Source of the DNA: Janibacter massiliensis
Lineage (GTDB): Bacteria > Actinomycetota > Actinomycetes > Actinomycetales > Dermatophilaceae
Direction of reading: 5' to 3'
Assembly: GCF_900289115.1 (NCBI RefSeq)
Contig: NZ_LT985196.1
Location: 554,980-618,979 of the forward strand
Length of the DNA stretch: 64,000 nt
Part shown: positions 17,374-25,649 of the stretch, one piece after another
Numbering within the stretch: position 1 is the first letter of the stretch
How the letters are laid out: every line of letters begins with the position of its first letter
The notes under the pieces: model-generated
What the model saw: the letters and a program-made list of their open reading frames with translations, nothing else
Databases searched by the model: none
What the model was told of the DNA's origin: nothing
Translations under genes and position numbers: made by a program

Positions 17374-17646
17374 ATGAGCAGCGCTGGCGGATCGACCGAG
17401 AACCAGACCACGCCCGTCGTCGTCACGGGCATGACGTGCGGTCACTGCGTCGCGGCCGTCACCGAGGAGCTGTCGGCGATCCCGGGTGTCACCGACGTCG
17501 CGGTCGACCTCGTCGCCGGGGGTGACTCGCCGGTGACCATCACGAGCACCGGGCCGATCGAGCACGACGCGATCGTCGCCGCCGTCGAGGAGGCCGGCTA
17601 CACCGTCGCACGGGGCGGCGAGGCGCCGACCCCGAACCACCCGTGA
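17374..17646 (+). CDS. copZ: CopZ-like copper chaperone
   Basis: Ninety-residue heavy-metal-associated domain protein. The metal-binding motif GMTCGHC (two cysteines) lies at residues 19-25, followed by the usual beta-alpha-beta pattern to YTVARG. It would carry Cu(I) in the cytosol and hand it to the membrane pump encoded next. ATG 17374 follows a GAAGGTGGAG ribosome site. The stop overlaps the copA GTG as GTGA, so both are co-translated. No CsoR-type regulator gene is adjacent. Confidence 0.93.
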   Translation: MSSAGGSTENQTTPVVVTGMTCGHCVAAVTEELSAIPGVTDVAVDLVAGGDSPVTITSTGPIEHDAIVAAVEEAGYTVARGGEAPTPNHP

Positions 17647-20105
17647 GCGGCGACCCGGGCTCCCCCGGGTTCGCGGACACCGAGCCGCGCGAGGTCGATC
17701 TCGCCATCACCGGGATGACGTGCGCCTCGTGCTCGGCCCGGATCGAGCGCAAGCTGACCCGGCTGGGGACCGACACGAACGTCAACCTCGTCACGGAGAA
17801 GGCCCACGTCGTCTTCCGTGAGCCGCTGACCGTCGACGACCTGATCGGCACCGTGCGCGGCATGGGCTACGGCGCGACCGAGATCGTCCCGGCCTCCGCG
17901 CGAGCGCGGGCGAAGGCGACGGACCGGGCCGGTGCTGGCGCTGATGGCCCGAGCACCGGCGAGTCGGCCGACGCCGATGCCGTGGCGCACCCGGCCAGCG
18001 AACCCGGGGTCGCCGACGACGCGAAGCGGCCGATCGATCCGCGCGCGCGGCTCGCCATCGCCGCCGTCCTGACGATCCCGGTCCTCTTCCTCGCGATGTC
18101 CCCCGGCTTCGACGTGCCCTGGAACCCGTGGGCGCAGCTCGTCCTCGCGACGCCCGTCGCCCTGTGGTGTGCGTGGCCGTTCCACCGGGCCGCGGCCCTC
18201 AACGCCAAGCACGGCAGCTCGACGATGGACACCCTCGTGAGCATCGGGGTCATCGCCTCGTGGGCGTGGTCGGTCGTCATCCTGCTCGGCTGGGCGACCG
18301 GCTGGTGGGGCACGCACGCCGACGGCGGGCACGCGCTGCCCCACCTGTGGTTCGAGACCGCCGCGGTCGTCACGACGTTCCTGCTGCTCGGCCGCTACCT
18401 CGAGGAGCGGGCGAAGAACGCGGGCAAGTCGGCGCTGACCTCGTTGGCGTCGCTGTCCGTGCGGGACGTCGCCGTCGAGCGGATCGACGCCCGCACCCGC
18501 GCCACGACGGCCGTCCGTATCCCCATCGAGGACCTCGCCGTCGGGGACACCTTCATCGTCCGGCCCGGCGAGCGGCTCGCGACCGACGGCATCGTCCGGG
18601 AGGGCACGAGCGCGGTCGACGCCTCGCTCGTCACCGGCGAGTCGGTGCCCGTCGACGTCGTCGCCGGGGACGAGGTCGTCGGGGGTTCGCTCAACGTCAA
18701 CGGGCGCCTGACCGTCGAGGCCCGCGCGGTCGGCGCGGACACGACGCTCGCCTCGATCACCCGCCTGGTCGAGCAGGCGCAGAACGGCAGCTCGCCCGCG
18801 CAGCGGCTCGCCGACCGGGTGAGCGCGGTGTTCGTGCCCGTCGTCCTCGGGCTGGCGCTGCTCACCCTCGCCGGGTGGTGGATCGGCACGGGAAGCTTCG
18901 CGACCGCGCTGTCCGCGGCCGTGGCCGTGCTCGTCATCGCCTGCCCGTGCGCGCTCGGGCTCGCGACCCCGACGGCGCTCGTCGCCGGGACCGGCCGGGG
19001 CGCCGAGCGGGGGATCCTCATCAAGGGTCCCCAGGTCCTCGAGGACACCCGCGCCGTCGACACCGTCGTCCTCGACAAGACCGGGACGGTGACGACCGGC
19101 CACGGTCGGCTTGTCGACGTGACGGCCGCTGGTCGGCTCGACCCCGACGCGGCGCTGCGGGCGGCTGCGGCCGTCGAGTCGGGCAGCGAGCACCCGATCG
19201 CACGGGCGGTCGTCGCCGGTGCCACCGAACGCGGCCTGAGCATCCCCGCCGCGACGGGGGTCGAGGCGCTGCCCGGCAGCGGCGCCCGGGGAACGGTGAA
19301 CGGGACCGAGGTCGTCGTCGGCAAGCCCGAGCTGTTCACCGAGGTTCCCCAGGAGCTGCGGGAGCCGGCGGACGATGCGGAGCAGGCGCACGACGCGGTG
19401 CAGGCGAGCCCGCCGGACGGCGCCGCCGGCACGCCGGATCGGGTGGCTGACGCCTCGCGTCTCGTGGCTGACGCCTCGGATCGGGTGGCTGGCACGCGGG
19501 TGCTCGTCGGCTGGGGCGGCGTCGCGCAGGCGGCGCTCACCGTGGCCGACGACGTCCGGCCCGAGGCGGGAGAGGCGATCGCTGCCCTCCGCGCGCGGGG
19601 GATCGACGTGCGGCTGCTCACCGGCGACTCCGAGCGGGTCGCCCGCGCCGTCGCCGCGCAGGTGGGCATCGACACGGGCGACGGTGGTTCCGTCGTCGCG
19701 CAGGTCCGGCCGGAGGACAAGCACGCCGCGATCGAGGCGATGCAGCGCGAGGGTCGGGTCGTGGCCATGGTCGGCGACGGCATCAACGACGCCCCCGCGC
19801 TCGTCCAGGCCGACGTCGGGATCGCGATGGGCGGCGGGACCGACCAGGCGAGCGCCTCGGCCGACGTCGTGCTCGTCCGGGACGACCTGCGGGCCGTCGA
19901 GGAGGCGCTCGACCTGTCGACCCGCACCGTCCAGGTCATCCGCCAGAACCTCGTGTGGGCGTTCGGTTACAACGTCATCGCGATCCCGATCGCGATGTCC
20001 GGCCGGCTCGACCCGATGATCGCCGGGGCCGCGATGGCGCTGTCGAGCGTCACGGTCGTCGGCAACTCGCTCCGGCTGCGCGCGTTCCGTCGCCGCTCCC
20101 GCTGA
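17643..20105 (+). CDS. copA: Copper-translocating P1B-type ATPase
   Basis: Inner-membrane copper exporter of 820 residues. An N-terminal HMA domain has GMTCASC at 24-30. Eight predicted membrane segments include the intramembrane CPC at 434-436. The phosphorylated aspartate is D478 in DKTGT, the hinge GDGIND is near 711, and the HP dipeptide (SEHPIARAV) marks the nucleotide domain. Residues about 567-620 hold an alanine/aspartate-rich insertion containing in-frame repeats (VADASRLVADASDRVAG), not usual for the family. The stop codon is followed by a tandem array giving three more in-frame TGAs. Translational coupling with copZ supports copper rather than another metal. Confidence 0.94.
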   Translation: MSGDPGSPGFADTEPREVDLAITGMTCASCSARIERKLTRLGTDTNVNLVTEKAHVVFREPLTVDDLIGTVRGMGYGATEIVPASARARAKATDRAGAGADGPSTGESADADAVAHPASEPGVADDAKRPIDPRARLAIAAVLTIPVLFLAMSPGFDVPWNPWAQLVLATPVALWCAWPFHRAAALNAKHGSSTMDTLVSIGVIASWAWSVVILLGWATGWWGTHADGGHALPHLWFETAAVVTTFLLLGRYLEERAKNAGKSALTSLASLSVRDVAVERIDARTRATTAVRIPIEDLAVGDTFIVRPGERLATDGIVREGTSAVDASLVTGESVPVDVVAGDEVVGGSLNVNGRLTVEARAVGADTTLASITRLVEQAQNGSSPAQRLADRVSAVFVPVVLGLALLTLAGWWIGTGSFATALSAAVAVLVIACPCALGLATPTALVAGTGRGAERGILIKGPQVLEDTRAVDTVVLDKTGTVTTGHGRLVDVTAAGRLDPDAALRAAAAVESGSEHPIARAVVAGATERGLSIPAATGVEALPGSGARGTVNGTEVVVGKPELFTEVPQELREPADDAEQAHDAVQASPPDGAAGTPDRVADASRLVADASDRVAGTRVLVGWGGVAQAALTVADDVRPEAGEAIAALRARGIDVRLLTGDSERVARAVAAQVGIDTGDGGSVVAQVRPEDKHAAIEAMQREGRVVAMVGDGINDAPALVQADVGIAMGGGTDQASASADVVLVRDDLRAVEEALDLSTRTVQVIRQNLVWAFGYNVIAIPIAMSGRLDPMIAGAAMALSSVTVVGNSLRLRAFRRRSR

Positions 20106-20160
20106 CCCACGCGCGTCCGCTGATCCGCTTGCGTCCGCTGACCCGCTTGCGTCCGCTGAC
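20103..20160. repeat. Tandem 18-bp array carrying repeated in-frame stops after copA
   Basis: The copA stop and its context are repeated with an 18-base period (unit about GCGTCCGCTGACCCGCTT). TGAs stand at 20103, 20121, 20139 and 20157, all in the copA frame. Confidence 0.85.
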
Positions 20161-20194
20161 CCGCTGCGGCGCCCGTGTGCGTCTGCTGCGCTCC

Positions 20195-20257
20195 CGCCGA
20201 GATACGGGTTTCGGCTCCCATCGCCGTCCGATGAGGACCGAAAGCCGTATCTCGGCG
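20195..20257. terminator. Long hairpin between convergent copA and VOC genes
   Basis: Two 20-base arms, 20195-20214 (CGCCGAGATACGGGTTTCGG) and 20238-20257, are complementary at 19 of 20 positions around a 23-base loop. The position between two converging genes fits a bidirectional, U-tract-free terminator or RNA-stabilising stem. It is stronger than any other hairpin noticed here. Confidence 0.65.
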
Positions 20258-20299
20258 TGGTGGGAGAGGCCGGTGCGGGACGCTGGGATCGGGCCGAGC

Positions 20300-20399
20300 G
20301 GGTCAGCTGGGTGCCTGGGTCAGCTGGGTGCCTGGGTCAGCTGGGTGCTACGCGGGTCAACTGGCTGCGCGGGTCAGGTGGCTGCGCGGGTCAGATGGT
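20300..20399. repeat. 17-bp tandem repeats at the 3' end of the VOC gene
   Basis: Three copies of a 17-base unit (GGTCAGCTGGGTGCCTG) are followed by three of a related unit (CGCGGGTCAGGTGGCTG). On the minus strand every unit contains TGACC. Stops fall at 20391, 20374, 20357, 20337, 20320 and 20303, mostly 17 apart and so spread over all frames. Confidence 0.8.
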
Positions 20400-21032
20400 G
20401 ACGGGGCCCTCAGGGGTGTTGAAGACGACCTCGAGCAGGCCCGGCGTGCCGTGCGGCGCGACGAAGGTGAAGTCGATGACCGAGCTCGTCGCGTCGGCCG
20501 GCAGGCCCAGCCAGTCGCGCACGCGCCCCGGGTCGCCCGCGAGCGTGAGGGAACCGATCGTCACCTCGGTGCCCGGTGCGACGTCGGCCGACGGGTGCGG
20601 CGAGAGCTCCAACCACTGGATGAAGTACGGCAGCTGCGCGTCGGCCATCATCCCCTTGACGCCGATCTGGCACCAGCGGAACTCGCGACCGTCCGGGGTC
20701 CGGCGGCCGCCGTCGACCGACTGGCGACCCAGCCGCTCCTCGATGGGCGCCATGTCGTCGACGCGGACGACCCACCCCATCCACCCGCCACCGGCCTCCG
20801 ACCGGGCGCGGACCGCCTGGCCGAAGGGGGCCTTGTCGGCGCTGGGGTGGTCGAGCACCTCGACGACCTCGACGTAGCGCTCGTGCGCCAGCGGGAGGAT
20901 GACGTTCCGCGTGCCGAACCGGGGGTGGAGCCCCCCGTCGACCGGTTCCACGCCCAGCTGGTCCGCCAGCCTGCGGGCCGTCGCCTCCAGACCGTCCCGC
21001 TCGGCGGCGTACGACACGTGGTCCACTCGCAT
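20391..21032 (-). CDS. VOC-superfamily (glyoxalase-like) protein
   Basis: A 213-residue vicinal-oxygen-chelate protein of the two-module 'glyoxalase-like domain' type. It opens with VDHVSYAAERDGLEATARRLADQLG, has HPRFGTRNVILPL (substrate-loop pattern) and a second half ending in VDFTF-like FTFVAPHGTPGLLEVVF. Such proteins are often annotated as unknown metal-dependent enzymes or resistance-like proteins; no substrate can be inferred. ATG 21032. It stands alone, upstream-facing the methyltransferase gene, with its 3' end inside a tandem repeat. Confidence 0.8.
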   Translation of the reverse strand: MRVDHVSYAAERDGLEATARRLADQLGVEPVDGGLHPRFGTRNVILPLAHERYVEVVEVLDHPSADKAPFGQAVRARSEAGGGWMGWVVRVDDMAPIEERLGRQSVDGGRRTPDGREFRWCQIGVKGMMADAQLPYFIQWLELSPHPSADVAPGTEVTIGSLTLAGDPGRVRDWLGLPADATSSVIDFTFVAPHGTPGLLEVVFNTPEGPVTI

Positions 21033-21104
21033 GCGGTAATCGTGACACGGGCCGGAGGCGCCGGTGACACGGGTGCCCCCGCCGGGGTGAGGGCCAGCCT
21101 GCGC

Positions 21105-21950
21105 TCACCCCGGGTGGGAGTCCTGGCCGGAGAGCCCGCGGCTGCGGTGCCGCAGCGCCTCGTACGCGACGATCGCCGCCGAGGTGGCGACGTTGAGCGA
21201 GTTGACCACCCCGTGCATCGGGATGCGGATCCGCTCGTCGGCCGCCTCGAGCGCGGCGTCGGTGAGCCCGTACTTCTCCGTGCCGACCGAGAACGCGACC
21301 GGCCCCGACCAGTCGACATCGGTGTGCACGGTCTCGGTGTCCGGGGTCGTCGCGAGGTGCCGGACGCCGTGGTCGGCGAGCCACGCGATGGTCTCGCCGA
21401 GCGTCGCCGAGGCGACCGGCACCGAGAACACCGTCGCCTTGCTCCCGCGCACGACGTTCGGGTTGCCCCAGTCGGTCACCGGGTCGACCGCGACGACGAG
21501 GTCGATCCCCGCGGCGTCGGCCGTGCGGAGCATCGCCCCGAGGTTGCCGGGCTTCTCGATGCCCTCGCACAGCAGCACGAGCGGGTCGGGCGGCAGGGTC
21601 ACCTGCGCCAGCGGCAGCCCGGGCGTCGGGACGACGGCGAGGAAACCGTCCGGCCCCTCGCGGTAGGCGGTCTTCTCGAAGGCCGCGCGGGCGACCTCCC
21701 ACGTCTGCGCCCCGAGCGACCGGGCGCGCTCGACGAGCAGCAGCTGCGCGGCCGGGTCGAGCATGAGCTCGGCGCAGTGGAGGACCACCTCGGGGATCGC
21801 GCCGGCGTCCATCGCGAGCGCGAGCTCTTCGTAGCCCTCGACGAGGCAGGTGCCCGAGTCCTCCCGCTCCCGACGCCGACGCAGGGCCGCCACCCCCTTG
21901 AGGCGAGGGTTCGCGGGCGACGTGATCTGCAGGTCGGCTGCCGGGGTCAG
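21105..21950 (-). CDS. TrmH/SpoU-family RNA 2'-O-methyltransferase
   Basis: SAM-dependent RNA ribose methylase of about 281 residues. The substrate-binding N domain starts ITSPANPRLKG and VEGYEELALAM. The knotted SPOUT domain holds motif 1 EGIEKPGNLGAMLRTADAAG, motif 2 FSVGTEKYGLT and motif 3 IPMHGVVNSLNVATSAAI. Target RNA unknown. No ATG, GTG or TTG exists in frame before the conserved N-terminus, going back well into the upstream gene. CTG 21950, which overlaps the upstream stop as CTGA, is the best candidate, implying translational coupling. A GTG at 21893 would remove conserved residues. Confidence 0.88.
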   Translation of the reverse strand: MTPAADLQITSPANPRLKGVAALRRRREREDSGTCLVEGYEELALAMDAGAIPEVVLHCAELMLDPAAQLLLVERARSLGAQTWEVARAAFEKTAYREGPDGFLAVVPTPGLPLAQVTLPPDPLVLLCEGIEKPGNLGAMLRTADAAGIDLVVAVDPVTDWGNPNVVRGSKATVFSVPVASATLGETIAWLADHGVRHLATTPDTETVHTDVDWSGPVAFSVGTEKYGLTDAALEAADERIRIPMHGVVNSLNVATSAAIVAYEALRHRSRGLSGQDSHPG

Positions 21951-22777
21951 GACGTGCTCCCGGTAAGGGAGTCGAGGACGTCGGCCAGGCCGTCCTCGAG
22001 GACGTCGCCGGTCACCTCGTCGGCCGCGGCCTTGACCTCGTCGGGCGCGTTGCCCATCGCAACCCCGCGGGCGGCCCAGCGGAGCATCTCCAGGTCGTTG
22101 CGCTGGTCCCCCACCGCGACCGTGTCGCCCGGCTGGACGCCGAGCTGCCGGCGCAGCTGCTCGAGCGCCGACCCCTTCGAGACGCCCTCCGGGTTGATGT
22201 CCAGCCAGGCCGACCAGCCGACGGCGTAGCTCACCTCGTGAAGCCCGATCTGGTCGATGAGCTCGTCGAACTCGGCGCTCGTCGACTCCGGCGAGCGGAT
22301 CGTCACCCGGGTCACGGGCTCGGCCATGAGCTCCTCCCACGGGACGACCCGCAGCCGGCCGTCGAGCTCACCGTCGGGGAACGGTGCCGACAGCTTGAAC
22401 CCGACCCCGAGCTCCTCGACCGCGACGACCGGCACGGGCGAGCCGTCCGGCCAGCGCTCGCGGATGACGGTGAGGGCGGGGCGCGGGTCGAAGGTCACCG
22501 CCTCGAGCACCTCGAAGCCCTCCTCTCTCGACGGATCGAGCGCGACCGTCACCGCACCGTTCGAGCACACCGCCCGGCCGGTGGTGATCCCCAGCTGGCG
22601 GACGATCGGCATCGTCGCGACGACCGCCCGACCGGTCGACATGACGACGTGGTGGCCGGCGTCGACGACCCGCCGGACGGCGTCCCGCACGCGCGGGCTG
22701 AGCACCTGGTCGTGCGTGATCGTCGTGCCGTCGATGTCGAGGCAGATCATCAGGGGGCGCGAGCCGGTGCTCTCCAT
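21947..22777 (-). CDS. Cof-type HAD hydrolase
   Basis: Cytosolic haloacid-dehalogenase-fold phosphatase of 276 residues, Cof subfamily (type IIB cap). Motif I is LDIDGTT (nucleophile and acid/base aspartates), motif II MSTGRA, motif III the lysine in SKGSAL, and motif IV GDQRNDLEML. Such enzymes dephosphorylate sugar phosphates or cofactors; the substrate cannot be read from sequence. It overlaps the downstream RNA methyltransferase. It starts 30 bases beyond the siderophore operon and may be read through from it. Confidence 0.9.
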   Translation of the reverse strand: MESTGSRPLMICLDIDGTTITHDQVLSPRVRDAVRRVVDAGHHVVMSTGRAVVATMPIVRQLGITTGRAVCSNGAVTVALDPSREEGFEVLEAVTFDPRPALTVIRERWPDGSPVPVVAVEELGVGFKLSAPFPDGELDGRLRVVPWEELMAEPVTRVTIRSPESTSAEFDELIDQIGLHEVSYAVGWSAWLDINPEGVSKGSALEQLRRQLGVQPGDTVAVGDQRNDLEMLRWAARGVAMGNAPDEVKAAADEVTGDVLEDGLADVLDSLTGSTS

Positions 22778-22807
22778 GCCGCCGACCCTAACGGCGCGTT
22801 CCCCGCG

Positions 22808-23677
22808 TCACGGGCGCGGGCGCCCCAGGCGCCAGTAGCCGCTGTGACTGATCCGCCGCCGGTCGAGCCCATGCCCGCGCATCACGTGCCTCCGGGCTGC
22901 GGCGACCATCGACCCCTCCCCGCAGATCCACGCGTAGCCGAGACCGGGGATCGGTTCCTGCGCCAGCACGTCGAGCACCGCGGACCCCGGCGCCGCGTCC
23001 CCGCGTTCGTGGACGAGCGCGCCGGCCGGGATCGACTCGACCCCAACCGTCTCGACCGAGGGGACCTCGACGTGGACGAGGCTCACGGGCCGGCCCGGCC
23101 CGTTCCCGAGCCATTCCTGGATCGCGCACACCGCGGGCAACGCTGTCTCGTCCGCGACGAGCAGCTGGACCCGGTCGACCGCTGCGGCGTCACCGGGCCG
23201 CCACCCCGCGTAGACCGACCCCGCCGAGCGCACCCCGACCTCGTCCCCGACGCCGACCCGGCACGCCCACGCCGATCCCGGGCCGCTGTCACCGTGGCGC
23301 ACGACGTCGACGTCGATCTCCCCGGCCTCGGGCCGGTGCGCACGGATCGTGTACCACCGCAGCGCGGGGCGCTCGCCCTCCGGCATCGCCGCGACGGCCG
23401 CGCGCGGGTCGGGCCGGTCGGCTGGCATCACGAGGCGTGCACCCCGCTCGGGCATGAGGAGGCCGACGTACTCGTCGGGGCCGCTGCGCTCGAAGGTCCG
23501 GAGGGTGTCGGCGGCGATCGTCAGACGGCGGGTCGCGGTCCCGAGGTCCCGGACGGCGACGACGCGCGCGACCGTCTGCACCTGCTCCTTCCGGGCGGGG
23601 GCGAGCGCCATCGTCAGGCCGGCGGCGCGGTGCACGAGGGCGACGGCCCCCTTCTCGATCAGGCCTCCGGTGCTCAT
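22808..23677 (-). CDS. Siderophore-interacting protein (FAD-dependent ferric reductase)
   Basis: A 289-residue ViuB/SIP-family flavoprotein that reduces ferric siderophore in the cytosol to release iron. The FAD-binding N domain has the characteristic RWYTIRAHRPEAGEIDVDVVRHG (RxYT and HG motifs), and the C domain has LLVADETALPAV and WICGEGSMVAAARRH. It is the last gene of the uptake operon, starting with an ATGA overlap on the ATPase gene. Expression should follow the iron box near 27711. Confidence 0.94.
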   Translation of the reverse strand: MSTGGLIEKGAVALVHRAAGLTMALAPARKEQVQTVARVVAVRDLGTATRRLTIAADTLRTFERSGPDEYVGLLMPERGARLVMPADRPDPRAAVAAMPEGERPALRWYTIRAHRPEAGEIDVDVVRHGDSGPGSAWACRVGVGDEVGVRSAGSVYAGWRPGDAAAVDRVQLLVADETALPAVCAIQEWLGNGPGRPVSLVHVEVPSVETVGVESIPAGALVHERGDAAPGSAVLDVLAQEPIPGLGYAWICGEGSMVAAARRHVMRGHGLDRRRISHSGYWRLGRPRP

Positions 23678-24603
23678 CGGGGCTCCTGCGCGATCGGTCG
23701 GGGCGCACGGCCCCCGTGGGCTGGTGGGTGGGCGGGGACGACGAGGGGGGTGCCGGTCACCGGGTCGGGGACGACCTGGACCGTCAGCCCGAGCGTGCGT
23801 TCGAGGACGGCTGGCGTGAGGACGTCCGCTGGCTCGCCCTGCGCCACCACGCGACCGTCGTGCATCGCGACGATCCGATCGGCGTAGCGGGCGGCGAGGG
23901 CGAGGTCGTGGAGGACCATGACGATGGTCGTGCCGGTGGACCCGAGCCGCCGGACGACGTCGAGCACGTCGATCTGGTGGGCGAGGTCGAGGAAGGACGT
24001 GGGCTCGTCGAGCAGGAGCACCGGCGCCTGCTGAGCGAGGACGAGCGCGAGCCACACCCGCTGCCGCTGGCCGCCGGAGAGCTCGCCGACGCCCCGGTCG
24101 ACGAGGTCCCGGGTCCCCGTGACCTCGAGCGCCTCGGCGACCGCGGCGTCGTCCGCAACGGTCCATCGGCCGAACCAGCCGCGGTGGGGGTGCCGGCCGC
24201 GCGCGGCGAGCTCGGCGACGGTCGTCCCGGCCGGGACGACCGGGTGCTGCGGGAGGAACGCGATCTGCCGCGCGAGCGCCTTCGCGGGCACATCGGCGAC
24301 GTCCCGCCCGTCCAGCGTGACCCGACCACCCGCGAGCGGCACGAGTCCGCGTACCGCGCGCAGCAGCGTCGACTTGCCGCAGCCGTTCGGACCGATGATC
24401 GCCGTCACGGCGCCGGGCTCGACGTCGAGGTCGACCCCGTCGACCGCCGCCGCGCTCGCCCCCGGGTGGACGAACCGCACGCCGCTCGCCCGCAGCTCCG
24501 GCGGCGCGACCGGCGCGCCCCGGGCGACGCACGTGGCGCTCCGCGCGTGCGCGGAGTGCCACTTCTCGGCGTGGGGGCTGGTGGCCATGGGGGTGGTGGT
24601 CAT
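23674..24603 (-). CDS. Siderophore ABC transporter ATP-binding protein (FepC-like)
   Basis: Cytosolic ATPase of a Fe(III)-siderophore importer, 309 residues. Walker A is GPNGCGKST, the Q-loop lies in FLPQHPVVP, the signature is LSGGQRQR, Walker B LLLDEPTSFLD, and the switch histidine is in VLHDLALA. An extra 35 residues precede the fold, including histidine-rich AEKWHSAHARS; ATG 24603 forms a 4-base overlap with the permease stop, so this start is preferred despite the extension. It pairs with the two FecCD-type permeases upstream. Confidence 0.94.
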   Translation of the reverse strand: MTTTPMATSPHAEKWHSAHARSATCVARGAPVAPPELRASGVRFVHPGASAAAVDGVDLDVEPGAVTAIIGPNGCGKSTLLRAVRGLVPLAGGRVTLDGRDVADVPAKALARQIAFLPQHPVVPAGTTVAELAARGRHPHRGWFGRWTVADDAAVAEALEVTGTRDLVDRGVGELSGGQRQRVWLALVLAQQAPVLLLDEPTSFLDLAHQIDVLDVVRRLGSTGTTIVMVLHDLALAARYADRIVAMHDGRVVAQGEPADVLTPAVLERTLGLTVQVVPDPVTGTPLVVPAHPPAHGGRAPRPIAQEPR

Positions 24604-25649
24604 CGGACCTCCGTCGGTCGTCGGGTGATGAGCCAGATGAGGAAGGGAGCGCCGATCGCGCCGGTGACGACGCCGACCGGCAGGTTCGTGCCGGGCAGGG
24701 CGTAGGCGGCGACGTGATCAGCGGTGACGAGGGTGATCGCGCCGACGAGCGCGGCGGCGACGACCGTCGGCCGACCGCGCAGCAGCCGCCGGGCGATCGG
24801 ACCGGACAGCAGCGCGACGAACGCGATCGGTCCCGAGAGGGCGCACACCGCCGCGACGAGGAGGACGACGAGGACGAGCACGGCCGCGCGGGTCCGCCGC
24901 AGGTCGACGCCGAGCCCGGCAGCGAGGTCGTCGCCGAGCGCGGTGACCTCGCTCACCCTTCCGACGGCGACCGCGAGCGGCAGCAGGGCGAGCGTCGTGA
25001 GCGCGAGCCACCGGATGCCGTCCCACGTCGCCGCGCCGAGGCTGCCCGTGACCCACAGGAGCGCCTCGTGCGCCCCCGTGATGCTCGAGCGGAGCAGCAC
25101 CCACTGGACGAGCGCATGGCACGCGGCGGCCGTCGCGACGCCGCCGACGATCAACCGGGTCGAGGCCCGCGGGCCACGTCCGGCGAGGCCAACGACGAGC
25201 GCGGTGGCCACGACCGCGCCGGCGAGGGCGCACCCCGTGACGGCCGGGCCCCGCAGGTCGAGGACGACGGCACCGACGACCGCCCCGAGCCCCGCGCCGG
25301 AGGTGACCCCGAGGACATCCGGGCTGGCGACGGGATTGCGCACGTGGTCCTGCAGCAGCGCGCCCGCCGCGCCCAGGCACATCCCGCCGAGCAGTGCGGT
25401 GACGGCGCGCGGCAGCTTCGACTCCATGACGACGAAGGTCGCGACGGGGATCATCTCGCCGCGCAGGATGCGGACGAGGTCGACCGGCGTCACCGTGTAG
25501 TCACCGAGGAGCACGCGCACCGCCAGGACGCCGACGAGCGTGGCGAGCAGGCCACCGAGGACGACGCCGGTGGTGCGTCGACGGCGCCGGCGCGCGAGGG
25601 CGAGCGGCGAACCACAGCCCGGCGACCGGGCGAGCGCGGGCGTGCTCAT
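24600..25649 (-). CDS. FecCD-family siderophore permease (second subunit)
   Basis: Membrane permease of 349 residues with about ten hydrophobic segments. Family patterns are RAVTALLGGMCLGAAGALLQ, NPVASPDVLGVTSGAGLGA, the conserved G in LIVGGVATAAACHAL, LWVTGSL, and the ATPase-contact region GLGVDLRRTRA followed by GPIAFVALLSGPIARRL. It would form the transmembrane pore together with the gene upstream. ATG 25649 overlaps the first permease stop (ATGA). The basic N-terminus (ARRRRRRT) is longer than usual. Confidence 0.93.
   Translation of the reverse strand: MSTPALARSPGCGSPLALARRRRRRTTGVVLGGLLATLVGVLAVRVLLGDYTVTPVDLVRILRGEMIPVATFVVMESKLPRAVTALLGGMCLGAAGALLQDHVRNPVASPDVLGVTSGAGLGAVVGAVVLDLRGPAVTGCALAGAVVATALVVGLAGRGPRASTRLIVGGVATAAACHALVQWVLLRSSITGAHEALLWVTGSLGAATWDGIRWLALTTLALLPLAVAVGRVSEVTALGDDLAAGLGVDLRRTRAAVLVLVVLLVAAVCALSGPIAFVALLSGPIARRLLRGRPTVVAAALVGAITLVTADHVAAYALPGTNLPVGVVTGAIGAPFLIWLITRRPTEVR

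Noticed and set aside
20103..20399. Possible CRISPR array
   Set aside because: Units are 17-18 bases with no unique spacers; these are simple tandem repeats.
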